38,525 bases of DNA from an uncultured Bacilli bacterium (GCA_944358735.1 CALVRT010000073.1:1-38525), one strand, 5' to 3'; shown: positions 1 to 9,010, counted from the first letter of the stretch. The notes: a model not told the origin generated them from the sequence alone. Numbers and translations are program-made.

Positions 1-1
1 A

Positions 2-283
2 GAAAATGTGGTTGATGCTAATACACCATTTAGATTAATGAGTAAGAAATCTCTTGCTGATTGTATAAAATTAATTCCAAAGGACTTTAATTTATCTAAT
101 GTGGTTTTAGCGGTTGCATATCAAAAAAAGGGATATAAAGTTAAATATCTTCCGGTAACTTTTAGGCCAAGACAAGGTGGGGTAAATTCGATTAATTTAA
201 AAAAGATTAGTGGCATTGGTAAAAAAGCTTTAAAAGATTTTAAAGTTATAAATCAAAATTTTAAGAAAGCAGGATTAAAATGA
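2..283 (+). CDS. Glycosyltransferase family 2, C-terminal part (cut by window start)
   Basis: The reading frame is open from the first bases and ends at TGA 281-283, so only about the last 93 residues are visible. The visible part has the D-A-N-T-P-F-R-L-M stretch, the variable VVLAVAYQKKGYKVKYLPV segment and the F-R-P-R-Q-G-G-V-N-S motif found near the end of DPM1-like GT2 enzymes, which move a sugar from a nucleotide donor to polyprenyl phosphate. There is no C-terminal membrane pair, so it would be soluble or peripheral, unlike the GtrB-type GT2 at 30065. The next reading frame (a pseudogene) begins in the overlapping ATGA at 280. With the GtrA and GT-C genes downstream this suggests a three-component gtr-type set in which this enzyme makes the lipid-linked sugar. 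The sugar cannot be told. Confidence 0.8.
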   Translation, partial: ENVVDANTPFRLMSKKSLADCIKLIPKDFNLSNVVLAVAYQKKGYKVKYLPVTFRPRQGGVNSINLKKISGIGKKALKDFKVINQNFKKAGLK

Positions 284-873
284 AAAAATATTATAGTACA
301 ATATTAGTTGGTATTTCTTTATTTGTTATTACTTTTTTAATATGTATGTTAAGTAATTTAGATGTTTTTACGTTTAATGGAAGTTCGTAGGGAGATTCTA
401 GTGTATTTAAATATATTGGTTGGATGATAGCTGAAGGGCAAGTACCTTATTTAGATACTTTTGACCATAAAGGCTTGCTTATTTATATTATCAATTATAT
501 TGGTTATTTAATTTCGCCAAATAGAGGACTTTGGTTTCTTGAGCTTTTATTTATGTTTGTTTCGGTTTTGTTTTCGTATAAAATTGCCCGTAAATTTGTC
601 TCAAAACCCCTTTCCTTATTGATAACATTAATTGCTTTTGCGTCGTTATATGTTTATTTTGGCGCGGGAAATTATGTTGAAGAATATGCCTTACCTTTTC
701 AATTGGTCGCCCTTTATATATTTTTTGATTTTTTCTTATCGCCACAAAAATATATGAGTAGTGGTAACTATAAACCAAAATTAATAGTTATTCACCAAAA
801 ACTAGATGAATATCCTTCGATTGAAAAAACGTTGAAAGCATTTTTGAAAAATAATAATTATAAATTAGTTTAG
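280..873 (+). pseudogene. Decayed GT-C-type polytopic membrane glycosyltransferase
   Basis: One frame runs from ATG 280 (coupled to the upstream TGA) to TAG 871-873, interrupted by a single in-frame TAG at 388-390. On both sides of that stop the frame aligns with the intact gene at 1360-2871: the N-terminal signal-anchor helix, then PYLDTFDHKG against PYLDLFDQKG in the paralogue. A Trp would fit at the stop, so a TGG to TAG change is plausible. After about residue 160 the frame jumps straight from a membrane region (FFDFFLSPQKY) to a tail (KLIVIHQKLDEYPS) that matches the extreme C-terminal region of the paralogue, so roughly 300 codons of membrane domain are missing. Two independent lesions make a working product very unlikely. 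ATG 424 could restart translation, but that would still give a fragment of 149 residues. Confidence 0.85.
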
Positions 874-892
874 GATGGTGAGCTTGGTATTT

Positions 893-1324
893 ATGAAAGA
901 CAAGATTAGTTTAAATAATATGATATCAAAATACAAGTTTATTATTTTGTATGGAATATTTGGTGTACTTACAACTGTGATAAACATAGCTGCTTACGGC
1001 GTTTTATATGAAATTTTAAACATTTCGAATATTGTTAGTACTATTATTTCGTGGATTATTGCCGTTGTTTTTGCTTTTGTTACCAATAAGATTTGGGTTT
1101 TTGAAAGTAAATGTTTTGATAATAAGTTATTACTTTCAGAGTTGAAAAAATTCTTTGGTTGTCGGATTGCTACTGGAATTCTTGATTTAGGTATTATGTT
1201 TATTGGGGTTGATGTTTTAGGTGGTCCAGCGCTTATTTTAAAGACAATTTCTAATCTATTAGTTATTGTTTTAAACTATGTAATGAGTAAATTTATTGTA
1301 TTTGGAGAAAAAGGTAAAATTTAA
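893..1324 (+). CDS. GtrA-family membrane protein (lipid-linked sugar flippase)
   Basis: A protein of 143 residues with four predicted membrane helices, and the GtrA features YGIFGVLTTVINIAAY near the N-terminus, a central F-V-T-N-K-I-W-V-F motif after helix 2, and a C-terminal V-L-N-Y-V-M-S-K-F-I-V-F. Family members are thought to flip polyprenyl-phosphate-linked sugars across the membrane for GT-C-type transferases. I chose ATG 893 because GGTGAG at 877-882 sits 10 bases upstream; ATG 875 directly abuts the previous stop, lacks a good ribosome binding site and would add six residues. It lies between a GT2 and a GT-C gene, the usual order of a gtr set. Function is by family. Confidence 0.85.
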   Translation: MKDKISLNNMISKYKFIILYGIFGVLTTVINIAAYGVLYEILNISNIVSTIISWIIAVVFAFVTNKIWVFESKCFDNKLLLSELKKFFGCRIATGILDLGIMFIGVDVLGGPALILKTISNLLVIVLNYVMSKFIVFGEKGKI

Positions 1325-1359
1325 TAAAATTAATTATGTTAAAACCAGGAGGCTTTTTG

Positions 1360-2871
1360 ATGTTTAAAAAAAATTATAAGATGATTTTATTTTGTTTTTC
1401 TATATCTTTAATAGTTTTAATGTTTGTTTCGGCTAATTCGCCATTATATCCAATGAATTTCGCCCAAGATATTAATGCTTATTTTACCGTGGGAAAAGGC
1501 TGGATAAATGGGCTTATACCGTATTTAGATTTATTTGACCAAAAAGGACCGGTACTTTATTTGATATACGCTATTGGGGCACTAATTAGTAGTACATCTT
1601 TTATAGGAATATTTATTTTAGAAGTTGTTTCTTTTACTATCTTTTTGTTTTATATGCATAAAATTGTTAATTTATTTATTGATTATAAAAACAATTATTT
1701 AATTTTGCCAATTTTTGCAGTTTTTATTGGTATTTCATATCCTTTTAGTTCTGGCGGAACAGCTGAAGAATTTATATTACCATTTTTAGCTTTTTCTCTA
1801 TATTATTTATGTAGTTATTTTATAGGAAATGAACTTACAAAAAAACAATATTTTATTAATGGCTTATTTGCTGGTATAGTATTTATGATTAAACTAAATT
1901 TAGCTACTTTTTGGGCTTGCTTTATACTTTTTATATTTATCGATTTAATAATGAAAAAAGAAATGAAGAGCGCATTTCAAAATGCCCTTATATTTGTTTT
2001 AGCAATGCTTATACCATTTATTATTTTTAATATTTATTTTTTAGCTACCCGTGCTTTAAGTGATTTTTACGATGCTTATTTTTACTTTAACATTTTTGCC
2101 TATGGTTCTGATGCACCTTTAATAACAAAAATTGAAAATGCTTTAAATTGTTTTATGACTAGGTCAGCCACACTTAACTGGTTTGTAGTATTTTTCTGGT
2201 TTTTAACATTTAGTTTTATTAGAACACTTAATATTGCTAGAAAATATAAAATAATGTTTTACATGGCACTAATTTTTACAATAATTCTTGTTTATTTTTC
2301 TTCAAACTATGAGTATTATTTATTAGTACTTATGCCATTTTTAATATTTGCTTTTATCGATATTTTTAGATTTTTGAAAAAATATTTAAACAAGTTATTT
2401 ACGACTAAACTTTTTATAGTTTTATTAATTGTTTTGTATATTGTATTAGGTTGTTTGGCTTATAAAGGCACTAATTATAAACCAGCAAGATTTACAAAAT
2501 TAGAAGATTATGAAACTTATAAAATTATAGAAGAAATAAATAGTAGTGAGGATAAAAGCTTGCTTAATTATCGTTGCTTGGATACTGGGTTTTATTTTAT
2601 GACGAACTCGCTTCCAACCGAAAAATATTTCTTTAAATTAAATGTTAATGAAGAAGATTTCCCAGAATTATTTGAAAGTCAAAGAAACTGTATTAAAGAA
2701 AAATGCGTAAATTATGTTTTGATTTTAAATCCGAATGTTGAAAATAATCCTGAAGAACAAAAGTTACTAGCTGGAAATTATGAAAAAGTAATTGAGATAA
2801 CAGAAAAATTTGTTGATACCAAAGGTAATATGCGGGAGTTGCCGCTGTATTTATATAAAAGGATAGATTAA
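1360..2871 (+). CDS. GT-C-type polytopic membrane glycosyltransferase-like protein
   Basis: A protein of 503 residues with about ten hydrophobic helices and a soluble C-terminal tail of about 110 residues. The first outer loop carries an acidic Q-D-I-N-A-Y segment followed by PYLDLFDQKGP, the kind of early-loop acidic site expected of GT-C enzymes (ArnT/PMT/GtrII superfamily), which take sugars from polyprenyl phosphate. AGGAGG at 1347-1352, seven bases before ATG 1360, sets the start; an upstream in-frame ATG at 1336 would place this site inside the gene. It is the intact paralogue of the pseudogene at 280-873 and follows GtrA closely. Likely role: transfer of a sugar to a surface polymer outside the membrane. 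Acceptor and sugar are unknown. Confidence 0.7.
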   Translation: MFKKNYKMILFCFSISLIVLMFVSANSPLYPMNFAQDINAYFTVGKGWINGLIPYLDLFDQKGPVLYLIYAIGALISSTSFIGIFILEVVSFTIFLFYMHKIVNLFIDYKNNYLILPIFAVFIGISYPFSSGGTAEEFILPFLAFSLYYLCSYFIGNELTKKQYFINGLFAGIVFMIKLNLATFWACFILFIFIDLIMKKEMKSAFQNALIFVLAMLIPFIIFNIYFLATRALSDFYDAYFYFNIFAYGSDAPLITKIENALNCFMTRSATLNWFVVFFWFLTFSFIRTLNIARKYKIMFYMALIFTIILVYFSSNYEYYLLVLMPFLIFAFIDIFRFLKKYLNKLFTTKLFIVLLIVLYIVLGCLAYKGTNYKPARFTKLEDYETYKIIEEINSSEDKSLLNYRCLDTGFYFMTNSLPTEKYFFKLNVNEEDFPELFESQRNCIKEKCVNYVLILNPNVENNPEEQKLLAGNYEKVIEITEKFVDTKGNMRELPLYLYKRID

Positions 2872-2919
2872 ATAAAATTGTTAATTATTTGTAAAAAAGA
2901 ATAATATTATGGTTAAAAA

Positions 2920-2948
2920 TTGCTATAATATTATTTTTCTGATATAAT
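2920..2948 (+). promoter_or_regulatory. Sigma-A promoter of the lysozyme gene
   Basis: A -35 TTGCTA (2920-2925), a 17-base spacer and an extended -10 TGATATAAT (2940-2948) lie just upstream of AGGAGG and ATG 2976. The -35 region itself contains a second extended -10 look-alike (TGCTATAAT, 2921-2929), so two nested starts are possible. Confidence 0.7.
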
Positions 2949-2975
2949 TGTATTTGAAAATAGGAGGTAGGGTTA

Positions 2976-5510
2976 ATGAGTAAAAAGTTTTTATATTGTT
3001 TAATGTTTTTAATAGCCTTTTTTATGTTTAATATAGATGTAAATGCGGCTACAATATCTGATGGCATTTATTCAATTCAAAGTGCAATAGCTAATAAAGT
3101 TGTTGATGTTGATGACGCAAAGGCAAAAAATGGAACTAATGTCCAATTATATGCATCTAATAATACTAATGCTCAAAAATGGAAAGTTACCAATCTAGGT
3201 AATGATACATATGAAATAGCTAGTTTAGTTAATGAAAACTTTGTTTTAGACGTTGATAATGCTGGTAAGAAAAATGGAACGAACGTCCAAATATATAACC
3301 GCAATAATACCAACGCTCAAAAGTGGACTCTTAAATATGCCGGCGATGGTTATTATTATGTTATTTCTAAATGTAGCGGTCTATATTTAGATGTAGACAA
3401 TGCTGGTAGTGCTAATAAAACTAATATTCAAACATATAAAGGGAATGGTACTAAAGCACAAAAATTTAAGTTTATTGAGGTTTTAGAAGGTACACAGTCA
3501 ATTGAAGATGGTATATATTCAATTACAAGCTTTACAGATAGTAATTTAGCTTTAAGCGTTGAAGGGGAAGCTAATAAAAATGCTGAAATTGCCTTAAGTA
3601 ATAAAAGTGATGATTGGTCACAACTATGGCGAGTTAAATATCTTGGAAATGGTTATTATTCAATTGTTTCATATATGAACGAGAGTTTAGTTTTGGATGT
3701 TAAAGGAGGAAACGCAGCTAATGAGACTCGTCTTCAATTATATAGTTCAAATAATACAAACTCGCAAAAATGGATAGTCAAAGAAGTTGATGGTTATTAT
3801 AATATTGTTTCAGCTTTAGATAAAATGTATGTTGATATTAAAGACGGTAGCATTAAAGATAATAGCCCAATTCAAATTTATCACGGTAATGACACCAATG
3901 CTCAAAAGTTTACCTTTACCAAAGTTGAAACAGAGCAAATTGAAAATGGAATTTATACATTAAATAGCGCACTTGATAATTCTAAAGTTGTCAGTGTTAA
4001 TTCCGAAATTGCCTTAAATGGGGCAAATGTTAATTTACAAACAGATAGCAATAGAAATTCACAAAAATGGCATGTTGAGTATCTTGGTGATGGTTATTAT
4101 TCGCTAAAATCAGCAATGGATGACATTTATACATTAGATGTTGCTGGTGGAAGTTTAAGTAGCGGGACAAATGTTCAAATATATAAGTCCAATAATACAA
4201 ATTCGCAAAAATGGTATATAAAATCAGCTGGTGATGGATATTTTTACTTAATTTCTAAACTTAGCAACATGTATTTAGATGTCGATAATGCCGAGATAGC
4301 TGAGGGAACTAACATTCAAGTTTATAATGGTAATAAAAGTGATGCACAAAAATTTAAATTAACGCAAACAACAATCAATAATGATGATGTTGTAATCAAT
4401 CAGCCATATGAAGAAGGTTATTATACGATTGCGACTAAACTTAATACAAATAAAGTTTTAGATGCAGCTGGAGGCGAGAAGTCTAATGGCACTAATATTC
4501 AGCTCTATGATTATGATAATGTTGTCGCACAAATTTGGTATTTGAAAAAGTTAGAAGATGGCTATTATGCTATTATAAGTTCAATGAACCCAGAAATTGC
4601 TATAACGGCCGCAAGTAGTGATGTTAAAAATAATGTAAATGTTGAGCTTTCTAAATACACTGGCGCCGATACTCAAAAGTGGATTATAAAAGATTTAGGT
4701 GATGGATATGTATCAATTATTTCCAAAGCAAGTGGTTTAGTAGTTGACGTTGATAATGCAAATACAGCTAACAGAACAAATATTAAATTATATCAAAATA
4801 ATGGTAACGATGCTCAAAAGTATAAAATAACTGCACACACTAGTCAAAAAGTTTATAATGGTATAGATGTTTCATACCATCAAGGAACAATCGATTGGGG
4901 AAGCGTTGCACGTACAGGTATGGATTTTGTCATTATTAGAGCAGGGTTCGGCGGGGATTGGACTTACCAAGACGATAAGAAATTTTTAGAGTATGTGGCA
5001 GCTTGCGAAAAATATAATATTCCATATGGTTTATATTTATATTCTTATGCCAGTGAAATCGATAATAGTGAAACTAGCGCCCAGGCGGAAGCTAGACATA
5101 TGTTAAGACTTATTGACAAAATAGAAGAAAACAATTATTCACCAAATTTAGGTACTAAAGTTTTCATTGATATGGAAGATGAGAGTGTAGTTACTGCTGG
5201 TAAAGATAAGTTAACTGCCGTTTCTGATACTTTTTGTTCACAAATAGAAGCGAATGGTTATAGTTGCGGGATATATGCTAATAAAGATTGGCTTATTAAT
5301 AATTTAAATACTCAAGAACTTGCTAAAAAATATGAAATATGGTTAGCTGAATGGATTAATGCAGACAGTCCCTCTCATATTTATGCTAGAACTAAAAAGC
5401 CAACTTACAATTTAACCTCTTATAAGTATTGGCAATTTGCTTCTGATGGCAATATAAACGGTATAAATGGCCGGGTTGATATGGATTTAGGCTATGATAT
5501 ATTTGATTAA
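2976..5510 (+). CDS. Secreted GH25 muramidase with four beta-trefoil lectin domains
   Basis: 844 residues. A signal peptide covers about 1-24 (lysines, hydrophobic core, V-N-A before ATISDG). Twelve trefoil units follow in four groups of three: about 26-168, 176-318, 322-463 and 478-620. Each carries a QxW-like mark (A-Q-K-W, S-Q-K-W and so on), typical of ricin-B lectin folds. The GH25 catalytic domain is C-terminal (about 628-844), starting with GIDVSYHQG (Asp631) and with the acid pair in F-I-D-M-E-D (Asp732, Glu734). GH25 enzymes cleave the MurNAc-GlcNAc bond of peptidoglycan; the lectin part probably anchors the enzyme to wall glycan. There is no LPXTG sorting motif and no SLH domain. 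AGGAGG precedes ATG 2976, and it has its own promoter and terminator. Roles may include wall turnover or attack on competitors. Confidence 0.92.
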   Translation: MSKKFLYCLMFLIAFFMFNIDVNAATISDGIYSIQSAIANKVVDVDDAKAKNGTNVQLYASNNTNAQKWKVTNLGNDTYEIASLVNENFVLDVDNAGKKNGTNVQIYNRNNTNAQKWTLKYAGDGYYYVISKCSGLYLDVDNAGSANKTNIQTYKGNGTKAQKFKFIEVLEGTQSIEDGIYSITSFTDSNLALSVEGEANKNAEIALSNKSDDWSQLWRVKYLGNGYYSIVSYMNESLVLDVKGGNAANETRLQLYSSNNTNSQKWIVKEVDGYYNIVSALDKMYVDIKDGSIKDNSPIQIYHGNDTNAQKFTFTKVETEQIENGIYTLNSALDNSKVVSVNSEIALNGANVNLQTDSNRNSQKWHVEYLGDGYYSLKSAMDDIYTLDVAGGSLSSGTNVQIYKSNNTNSQKWYIKSAGDGYFYLISKLSNMYLDVDNAEIAEGTNIQVYNGNKSDAQKFKLTQTTINNDDVVINQPYEEGYYTIATKLNTNKVLDAAGGEKSNGTNIQLYDYDNVVAQIWYLKKLEDGYYAIISSMNPEIAITAASSDVKNNVNVELSKYTGADTQKWIIKDLGDGYVSIISKASGLVVDVDNANTANRTNIKLYQNNGNDAQKYKITAHTSQKVYNGIDVSYHQGTIDWGSVARTGMDFVIIRAGFGGDWTYQDDKKFLEYVAACEKYNIPYGLYLYSYASEIDNSETSAQAEARHMLRLIDKIEENNYSPNLGTKVFIDMEDESVVTAGKDKLTAVSDTFCSQIEANGYSCGIYANKDWLINNLNTQELAKKYEIWLAEWINADSPSHIYARTKKPTYNLTSYKYWQFASDGNINGINGRVDMDLGYDIFD
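3051..4833 (+). repeat. Twelve-unit lectin repeat array
   Basis: Coding repeat of about 45-50 residues per unit, each with D-V-(D)-N-A/G, G/T-N-(V/I)-Q-(L/I)-Y and a QxW-type signature. Units 1 and 2 of each trefoil normally end in Q-x-W, while unit 3 ends in Q-K-F or Q-K-Y in all four trefoils. This fixes the register and shows duplication at the level of whole trefoils. Confidence 0.85.
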
Positions 5511-5514
5511 AAGT

Positions 5515-5550
5515 TCGATAAACAAACGATAAATTATCGGCTTTTTTTCT
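5515..5550 (+). terminator. Intrinsic terminator of the lysozyme gene
   Basis: TCGATAA (5515-5521) pairs with TTATCGG (5534-5540); an alternative inner stem is CGATA (5527-5531) with TATCG (5535-5539). A run of T follows at 5542-5548. It lies right after the TAA and before the promoter of the capsule locus. Confidence 0.65.
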
Positions 5551-5570
5551 TTGTTAAATGGCGAATAATG

Positions 5571-5600
5571 TTGCAGTTTAGTTTATTCCTATGATATAAT
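5571..5600 (+). promoter_or_regulatory. Promoter at the head of the capsule locus
   Basis: TTGCAG (5571-5576), an 18-base spacer and extended -10 TGATATAAT (5592-5600). The -10 overlaps an in-frame ATG at 5599, which therefore cannot be the start of the flippase; the start used here is ATG 5623. Confidence 0.65.
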
Positions 5601-5622
5601 GAATAATAAGTTGGTGATAGAA

Positions 5623-7170
5623 ATGCGAACAATAAATTCACTTAAAAATGTCCTTGGCAACTTTGCCAATAATTTACTTTTAAATTTACTTCGTTTTGTT
5701 TCGAGAATTATTTTTGTAAAAGTATTAAGTGATGTTTATTTAGGGGTAAATGGACTACTTTCAAATGTTTTAGGTTTGCTTGCTTTAAGTGAGCTTGGAA
5801 TTTCAACTGCAATCAGTTATAGCTTGTATAAACCTTTAGCTGATAAGGAAACAAGTAAAATAAAATTATTAATGCGCTTTTATCAAAAGGCTTATAGAAT
5901 AATTGCTTTAATTGTTTTAGTTCTTGGAATAATATTGATACCATTTTTACCTTGGTTTATTAAAGATACATCAGGAATTGAAAATTTAACCTTTATATAT
6001 TTAATTTTTCTTGGTAATATGGTTATTACTTATTTATTCTCTTATAAAAGAACACTTATTACAGCCGACCAGCGTAATTATAAAATTATGCCAATGATAA
6101 TGCTTTCCAATTTGTTGTTAACGATTTCCCAAATAGCCGTATTACTATTGTTTAAAAATTATATTATATATTTATTAATGCAATCAGTTTTTACAGTTGT
6201 AGAAAACTTATTAGTTAATCACGTTATTAATAAGGAATATCCTTATTTAAAAGAAAAGGTTAACGAAAAATTGCCAAAAGAAGAATTAAAAACAATTGCA
6301 ACCAATATCAAAGCTCTTATGTATCATAAGGCTGGCTCTTATGTCTTAACAGCTTCTGATAATATAATTATTTCAAAATTTATTGGTATTGTAACTGTTG
6401 GGGTATATTCTAACTATGTTTTAATCGTTAATATGATAAATTCATTTATTACGGTATTAATTAATAATGTTACGGCCTCATTTGGTAATTTAATTGCCAA
6501 AGAAGACGGAGAAAAGAGTTTAAAAGTCTTTAATGAAATGAATTTAATTTGCTTTATTTTATATGGAGTAGCTTCGGTTTGTTTTGTTAATTTATTTACT
6601 CCGTTTATTGAACTTTGCTTTGGTGAAAAGTTTGTTTTACCAATTATTGTCGTACTACTTATATCTGTTAATAATTTTCTAGTTGGTTTAAATCTCGCAC
6701 CAATAACAATCCAATCAGCAGCTGGGCTTTATAATAACGATAGATATGTACCAATAATTCAATCAATTGTTAACATTGTTATCAGCGTTGCTTTAGTTTT
6801 CCCACTTGGTATTGCTGGGGTATTGCTTGGAACGTTAATTAGTCAATTTATTCCAATTATTGTTAAACCAGTTATTGCTTATCGTCACGTCTTTAACGAA
6901 AATGTAATGCTTTACTTTAAAAATTTAGCAAAACAATTATTATTATTATTTATGGCTATTGGCTTAAGCTTCGGTTTAACAACTTTAATTGGTTCACATG
7001 GCTATATTTTAGACTTTGCTATTGGTTTAGTTATCAGTTTAGTTATAACTTTGCCAGTTATGTATTTAGGCTACCGGAGAACTAGGGAGTTTAAAGATTT
7101 AAAAGGACGTATTTTATTTATGATTGATAAAATTAAAAATAGTAGGAGGAAAGCTGAAAACAATGGGTAA
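5623..7170 (+). CDS. wzx: Wzx-type polysaccharide flippase
   Basis: 515 residues, hydrophobic throughout, with about 12-14 membrane helices in the pattern of the MOP/PST polysaccharide exporter family. Typical marks are an amphipathic N-terminus leading into FVKVLSDVYLGVNGLLSNVL, then SELGISTAISYSLYKPLADK with helices 1-2, and a central TASDNIIISKFIGIVTVGVYSNYV segment. Wzx moves undecaprenyl-pyrophosphate-linked repeat units from the inner to the outer leaflet for Wzy. ATG 5623 is preceded by GGTGAT (5613-5618); an upstream ATG at 5599 overlaps the -10 box. It is the first gene of the locus and overlaps the following GT14 gene by eight bases. Confidence 0.9.
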   Translation: MRTINSLKNVLGNFANNLLLNLLRFVSRIIFVKVLSDVYLGVNGLLSNVLGLLALSELGISTAISYSLYKPLADKETSKIKLLMRFYQKAYRIIALIVLVLGIILIPFLPWFIKDTSGIENLTFIYLIFLGNMVITYLFSYKRTLITADQRNYKIMPMIMLSNLLLTISQIAVLLLFKNYIIYLLMQSVFTVVENLLVNHVINKEYPYLKEKVNEKLPKEELKTIATNIKALMYHKAGSYVLTASDNIIISKFIGIVTVGVYSNYVLIVNMINSFITVLINNVTASFGNLIAKEDGEKSLKVFNEMNLICFILYGVASVCFVNLFTPFIELCFGEKFVLPIIVVLLISVNNFLVGLNLAPITIQSAAGLYNNDRYVPIIQSIVNIVISVALVFPLGIAGVLLGTLISQFIPIIVKPVIAYRHVFNENVMLYFKNLAKQLLLLFMAIGLSFGLTTLIGSHGYILDFAIGLVISLVITLPVMYLGYRRTREFKDLKGRILFMIDKIKNSRRKAENNG

Positions 7171-8071
7171 ACATAAATGTAAACAAGCTTATCTTATTAT
7201 CGCTCATAGCGAATTTGATATTTTAGAAAAACAACTTAAGTTATTAGATGATGAAAACACTGATATATATTTACATATTGATAAAAAAGTAAAAGACTTT
7301 GATTTTAATCATTTTGAAAAAATAGTAAAAAAATCTAAATTATTTTTTACCGAAAGACTTGACGTTAGATGGGGCAGTTTTAAACAAATAGAATGCGAAT
7401 ATTTACTATTTAAAACCGCCAGTAAAAATAATTATGATTACTATCATTTACTTTCTGGTATCGATATGCCGCTTGTAAGTCAAAAAGAAGTTCAAGAGTT
7501 TTTTGATAAGCATCAAGGTAAAGAGTTTGTCTGCTTTGATAATCATACTTTAATTAGTCCTAGTGCTTTAAGCCGCGTAAAATACTATCATTTCTTTGTT
7601 CCTTGGGCTCGCAGTCAAAATAAATTTAAACGCAAATTCTTCCATATATTTCATTTTCATAGTGTTAAATTTCAGCAAAAAATTGGTGTTAATCGGTTAA
7701 AGAAAGTAAATTATATCTTTCGAAAGGGCGCTAATTGGGTTAGCGTAACAAATGATTTTGTTAAATATTTACTTTCCAAAGAAAAAGAAATAAAAAAAAT
7801 ATTTCGCTTTAGCTACTGCGCTGATGAATTGTTTGTTCAAACAGTTCTTTATAATAGTGAATTTTATAAAAATGTTTATAGCAAGAAAAATGACGATTAT
7901 TTAGGTATTAAGAGGTATATTGATTGGAAGCGCGGTGAACCTTATACTTTTAAAATAGAAGATTATGATTTACTTGTTAATAGTGGATGCTTTTGGGCTA
8001 GAAAATTCTCAAACAAAGTAGATAAAGAAATAATTGAAAAACTATATGAAAAAGGGATGAAAAATGAGTAA
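7163..8071 (+). CDS. Glycosyltransferase family 14 (core-2/I-branching type)
   Basis: 302 residues. The N-terminus AYLIIAHSEFDILEKQLKLL with D-I-Y-L-H-I-D-K-K, the central L-L-S-G-I-D-M-P-L and the late S-Y-C-A-D-E-L-F-V-Q-T motif (acidic Asp-Glu) are hallmarks of the GT14/branching-enzyme fold. Bacterial members transfer sugars such as xylose or GlcNAc to make branches. There is no membrane helix, so it acts on the cytoplasmic face. The start is ATG 7163, with AGGAGG at 7144-7149, a rather long 13-base spacing; ATG 7124 lies upstream in frame inside the flippase gene and lacks a ribosome binding site. It overlaps the flippase gene (8 bases) and the GT2 gene (8 bases), so translation is probably coupled. 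Donor and acceptor are not predictable. Confidence 0.85.
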   Translation: MGKHKCKQAYLIIAHSEFDILEKQLKLLDDENTDIYLHIDKKVKDFDFNHFEKIVKKSKLFFTERLDVRWGSFKQIECEYLLFKTASKNNYDYYHLLSGIDMPLVSQKEVQEFFDKHQGKEFVCFDNHTLISPSALSRVKYYHFFVPWARSQNKFKRKFFHIFHFHSVKFQQKIGVNRLKKVNYIFRKGANWVSVTNDFVKYLLSKEKEIKKIFRFSYCADELFVQTVLYNSEFYKNVYSKKNDDYLGIKRYIDWKRGEPYTFKIEDYDLLVNSGCFWARKFSNKVDKEIIEKLYEKGMKNE

Positions 8072-9005
8072 AGTAAGTATAATAGTTCCGGTATATAATT
8101 CTGAAAAATATTTAAAAAAATGCCTAGATAGTTTAACTAGGCAAACCCTTAAAGATATTGAAATTATTTTAGTAAATGATGGTAGTACTGATAAAAGCCT
8201 AGAAATTATAAATAGTTATTTAAAGGATAAAAGAATTAAATTATTTAATAAAGAAAATGGTGGCCAAGCTTCGGCTCGGAATATGGGCCTAAAAAAGGCT
8301 ACTAGTGACTATATTATGTTTATTGACAGTGATGATTATGTAGAGCTAGATATGTGCGAAAAATTATACGAAATTATTTCTAAAGGTTATAATATTGTTT
8401 GCACAGATTACTATATAACTAATGGAAAAGATAAATATTCAAAGATTTTGGATAATAAATTATCTGGTGAAATTACGGTCAAGGAATATATATTTAGTGG
8501 TGCTGGCCCTTGTAATAAAATATATGAAACTGCTTTTTTAAAAAACAATAATTTTAAATTCCCTGAAGGAATTATATATGAAGATTTAGCGATTATTCCA
8601 GCGTTAGCAAAATATGAACCTAAAGTATATTATTTAAATACTGCATTTTTACATTATGTCCATCACGAAGGGTCAACGATGCGAGTTAAAGAATATAAAA
8701 CAAAATATGAAGATATTTTTAAGGCAAGTCAAATTTTATATAATGGTTTAATTAATACAAAATATAAAGCTGAACTTGAATATTTATTTATATATCATTT
8801 GCTTTATTTAGGTTCTCTTAATTTTTATCAATATGAAAAATATAAACAAATTGATAAAATAGCTAATTTTATGCGAGAAAGATTTCCTAAATGGTCTAAA
8901 AATAAATATTTAGTTAAGAACACTAAAAAAGAAAAATTATTAATGACGTTATTCTATCATAAAAAATATAAGTTAATTAAATTAGGACAAAAATTAAAGA
9001 GGTGA
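8064..9005 (+). CDS. Glycosyltransferase family 2
   Basis: 313 residues with a complete GT-A domain in the N-terminal two thirds: VSIIVPVYNSEKYL (4-17), VNDGSTDKS, the N-G-G-Q-A-S-A-R-N turn, and the DxD-like metal site in F-I-D-S-D-D-Y-V. The C-terminal part (about 210-313) is helical and rich in Tyr and Lys, like the other two capsule GT2 enzymes at 20667 and 23778. It is a soluble cytoplasmic enzyme adding one sugar to the lipid-linked repeat unit. AAAGGGA lies before ATG 8064, and the gene overlaps its neighbour upstream. The sugar is unknown. Confidence 0.9.
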   Translation: MSKVSIIVPVYNSEKYLKKCLDSLTRQTLKDIEIILVNDGSTDKSLEIINSYLKDKRIKLFNKENGGQASARNMGLKKATSDYIMFIDSDDYVELDMCEKLYEIISKGYNIVCTDYYITNGKDKYSKILDNKLSGEITVKEYIFSGAGPCNKIYETAFLKNNNFKFPEGIIYEDLAIIPALAKYEPKVYYLNTAFLHYVHHEGSTMRVKEYKTKYEDIFKASQILYNGLINTKYKAELEYLFIYHLLYLGSLNFYQYEKYKQIDKIANFMRERFPKWSKNKYLVKNTKKEKLLMTLFYHKKYKLIKLGQKLKR

Positions 9006-9010
9006 AACAA

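Noticed and set aside
388-390. TAG as a recoded sense codon in the 280-873 frame
   Set aside because: TAG ends several intact genes here (for example at 12940, 24740 and 26436), and the same frame also has a large deletion, so ordinary gene decay explains it.
551-778. Minus-strand open frame of 75 codons, and similar ones at 2885, 8977, 13885, 18964, 23121, 26579, 31213, 31966, 33107 and 37474
   Set aside because: Each lies opposite a supported plus-strand gene or its edge, has biased shadow composition and no recognisable protein features.
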